From assembly GCA_963817635.1 (NCBI GenBank), contig CAWFPR010000014.1, forward strand, positions 1 to 64,000: a stretch of 64,000 bases of DNA, read 5' to 3'. A model generated the notes under the pieces. That model was not told the origin of the DNA and did no database searches. It was given only the letters and a program-made list of their open reading frames with translations. Shown in pieces: positions 63,657-64,000 of this stretch. This DNA comes from CAWFPR01 sp963817635 (lineage in GTDB: Bacteria > Acidobacteriota > Vicinamibacteria > Vicinamibacterales > 2-12-FULL-66-21). The position numbers and the translations under genes are program-made. Each line of letters begins with the position of its first letter. The first letter of the stretch is position 1.

Positions 63657-64000
63657 TCAGTCGCCCCTGAACTGGAGCGCTTCGGCAAGATGATCGCCGT
63701 GGACCGTTTCTGCGCCCTCGAGATCCGCAATCGTCCGGGCGACCCGGAGCACCCGATCGTGGCCGCGCGCGCTGAGCGCCAGCCTGGCGAGCGCCGCATC
63801 GAACATCCGGCGGGCCGGGGCGTCGAGCGCGGTCCGCGCGCGAAGCCGCCGCCCCTGCAGTCGTGCGTTGAGCGTGCCGTCCCGCGCCATCTGGCGCGTG
63901 CGGGCCGCGATCACGCGGGCGCGTACGGCGTCGGATGACTCGCCGCCCGACGAGTGGATCAGATCGCGCGCGGGGAGGGCCGTCACACCGACCGTCAGAT
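63657..64000 (-). CDS. ComM/YifB family Mg-chelatase-like ATPase, C-terminus (partial)
   Basis: Only the last ~115 residues are in the window; the gene continues beyond the right edge. The visible part (VTALPARDLIHSSGGESSDA, VRARVIAARTRQMARDGTLN, FDAALARLALSARGHDRVLR, VARTIADLEGAETVHGDHLA, EALQFRG) matches the C-terminal Mg_chelatase_C domain of YifB/ComM proteins, a AAA+ helicase that aids branch migration in natural transformation. The N-terminal ATPase is outside the window. Confidence 0.88.
   Translation of the reverse strand, partial: LTVGVTALPARDLIHSSGGESSDAVRARVIAARTRQMARDGTLNARLQGRRLRARTALDAPARRMFDAALARLALSARGHDRVLRVARTIADLEGAETVHGDHLAEALQFRGD

Overview
The window is GC-rich, gene-dense chromosomal DNA. 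It most resembles a soil or groundwater member of the Acidobacteriota, possibly the Vicinamibacteria. This is inferred from gene content, not from a marker phylogeny: two MacB/ADOP-type 'orphan' permeases (one behind a PadR regulator), the tail of an Oar-like TonB-dependent receptor, a large secreted sortilin/BNR-repeat protein, a full-length (P1+P2 fused) glycine decarboxylase, and many short intergenic tandem repeats. There are no rRNA or tRNA genes, CRISPR arrays, or recognisable insertion-sequence transposases. One structural RNA gene is clear, the RNase P RNA.

Layout. 0-8.5 kb: receptor tail, glpD, a methyltransferase, dapF, a SLC13-type transporter, a TonB-like protein, a DUF4398-like lipoprotein, radC and larC. 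8.5-19.8 kb: housekeeping run metG, tatD, polyprenyl synthase, ligA, HtrA protease, an NtrC-type regulator, then rnpB and an aldehyde dehydrogenase. 19.8-22.8 kb: minus-strand operon of Gfo/Idh dehydrogenase, GMC oxidoreductase and VOC protein. 23-33.3 kb: PadR regulator plus ADOP permease, a sugar-nucleotide epimerase, the sortilin-like protein, a gene remnant and a second ADOP permease. 33.3-37.3 kb: two-component system and a membrane glycosyltransferase. 37.3-42.7 kb: an acyl-activating/ACP/acyltransferase fusion, ComEA, a pseudopilin, a PilZ protein and an EcsC protein. 42.9-47.2 kb: small secreted or unknown proteins and an enhancer-binding-type regulator without GAFTGA. 47.2-50 kb: repeat array, TauE transporter and a ferredoxin-methyltransferase fusion. 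50.2-54.7 kb: gcvT-gcvH-gcvP. 54.7-64 kb: class IV aminotransferase, nnr, tsaE, guaB, secA, an M23 endopeptidase and the end of a ComM/YifB gene.

Two genome-scale features stand out. First, at least fourteen genes, including the normally essential secA, guaB and dapF, are read in two or more frames with both halves well conserved. The simplest explanation is uncorrected single-base indels in the assembly, so broken genes here should not be taken as real pseudogenes. I annotate each as one gene across the shift. Second, intergenic DNA holds recurrent short tandem repeats: heptamers, nonamers, an 11-mer array and a ~105-bp unit. The same words reappear at distant loci, which suggests a spreading or self-expanding repeat family. 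The RNase P RNA also carries an enormous P12 helix.

The most unusual protein architectures are the ferredoxin-methyltransferase fusion (48.5-49.9 kb) and the AMP-ligase/ACP/PlsC fusion (37.3-40.1 kb). I did not find an obvious new multi-gene defence or mobile system.
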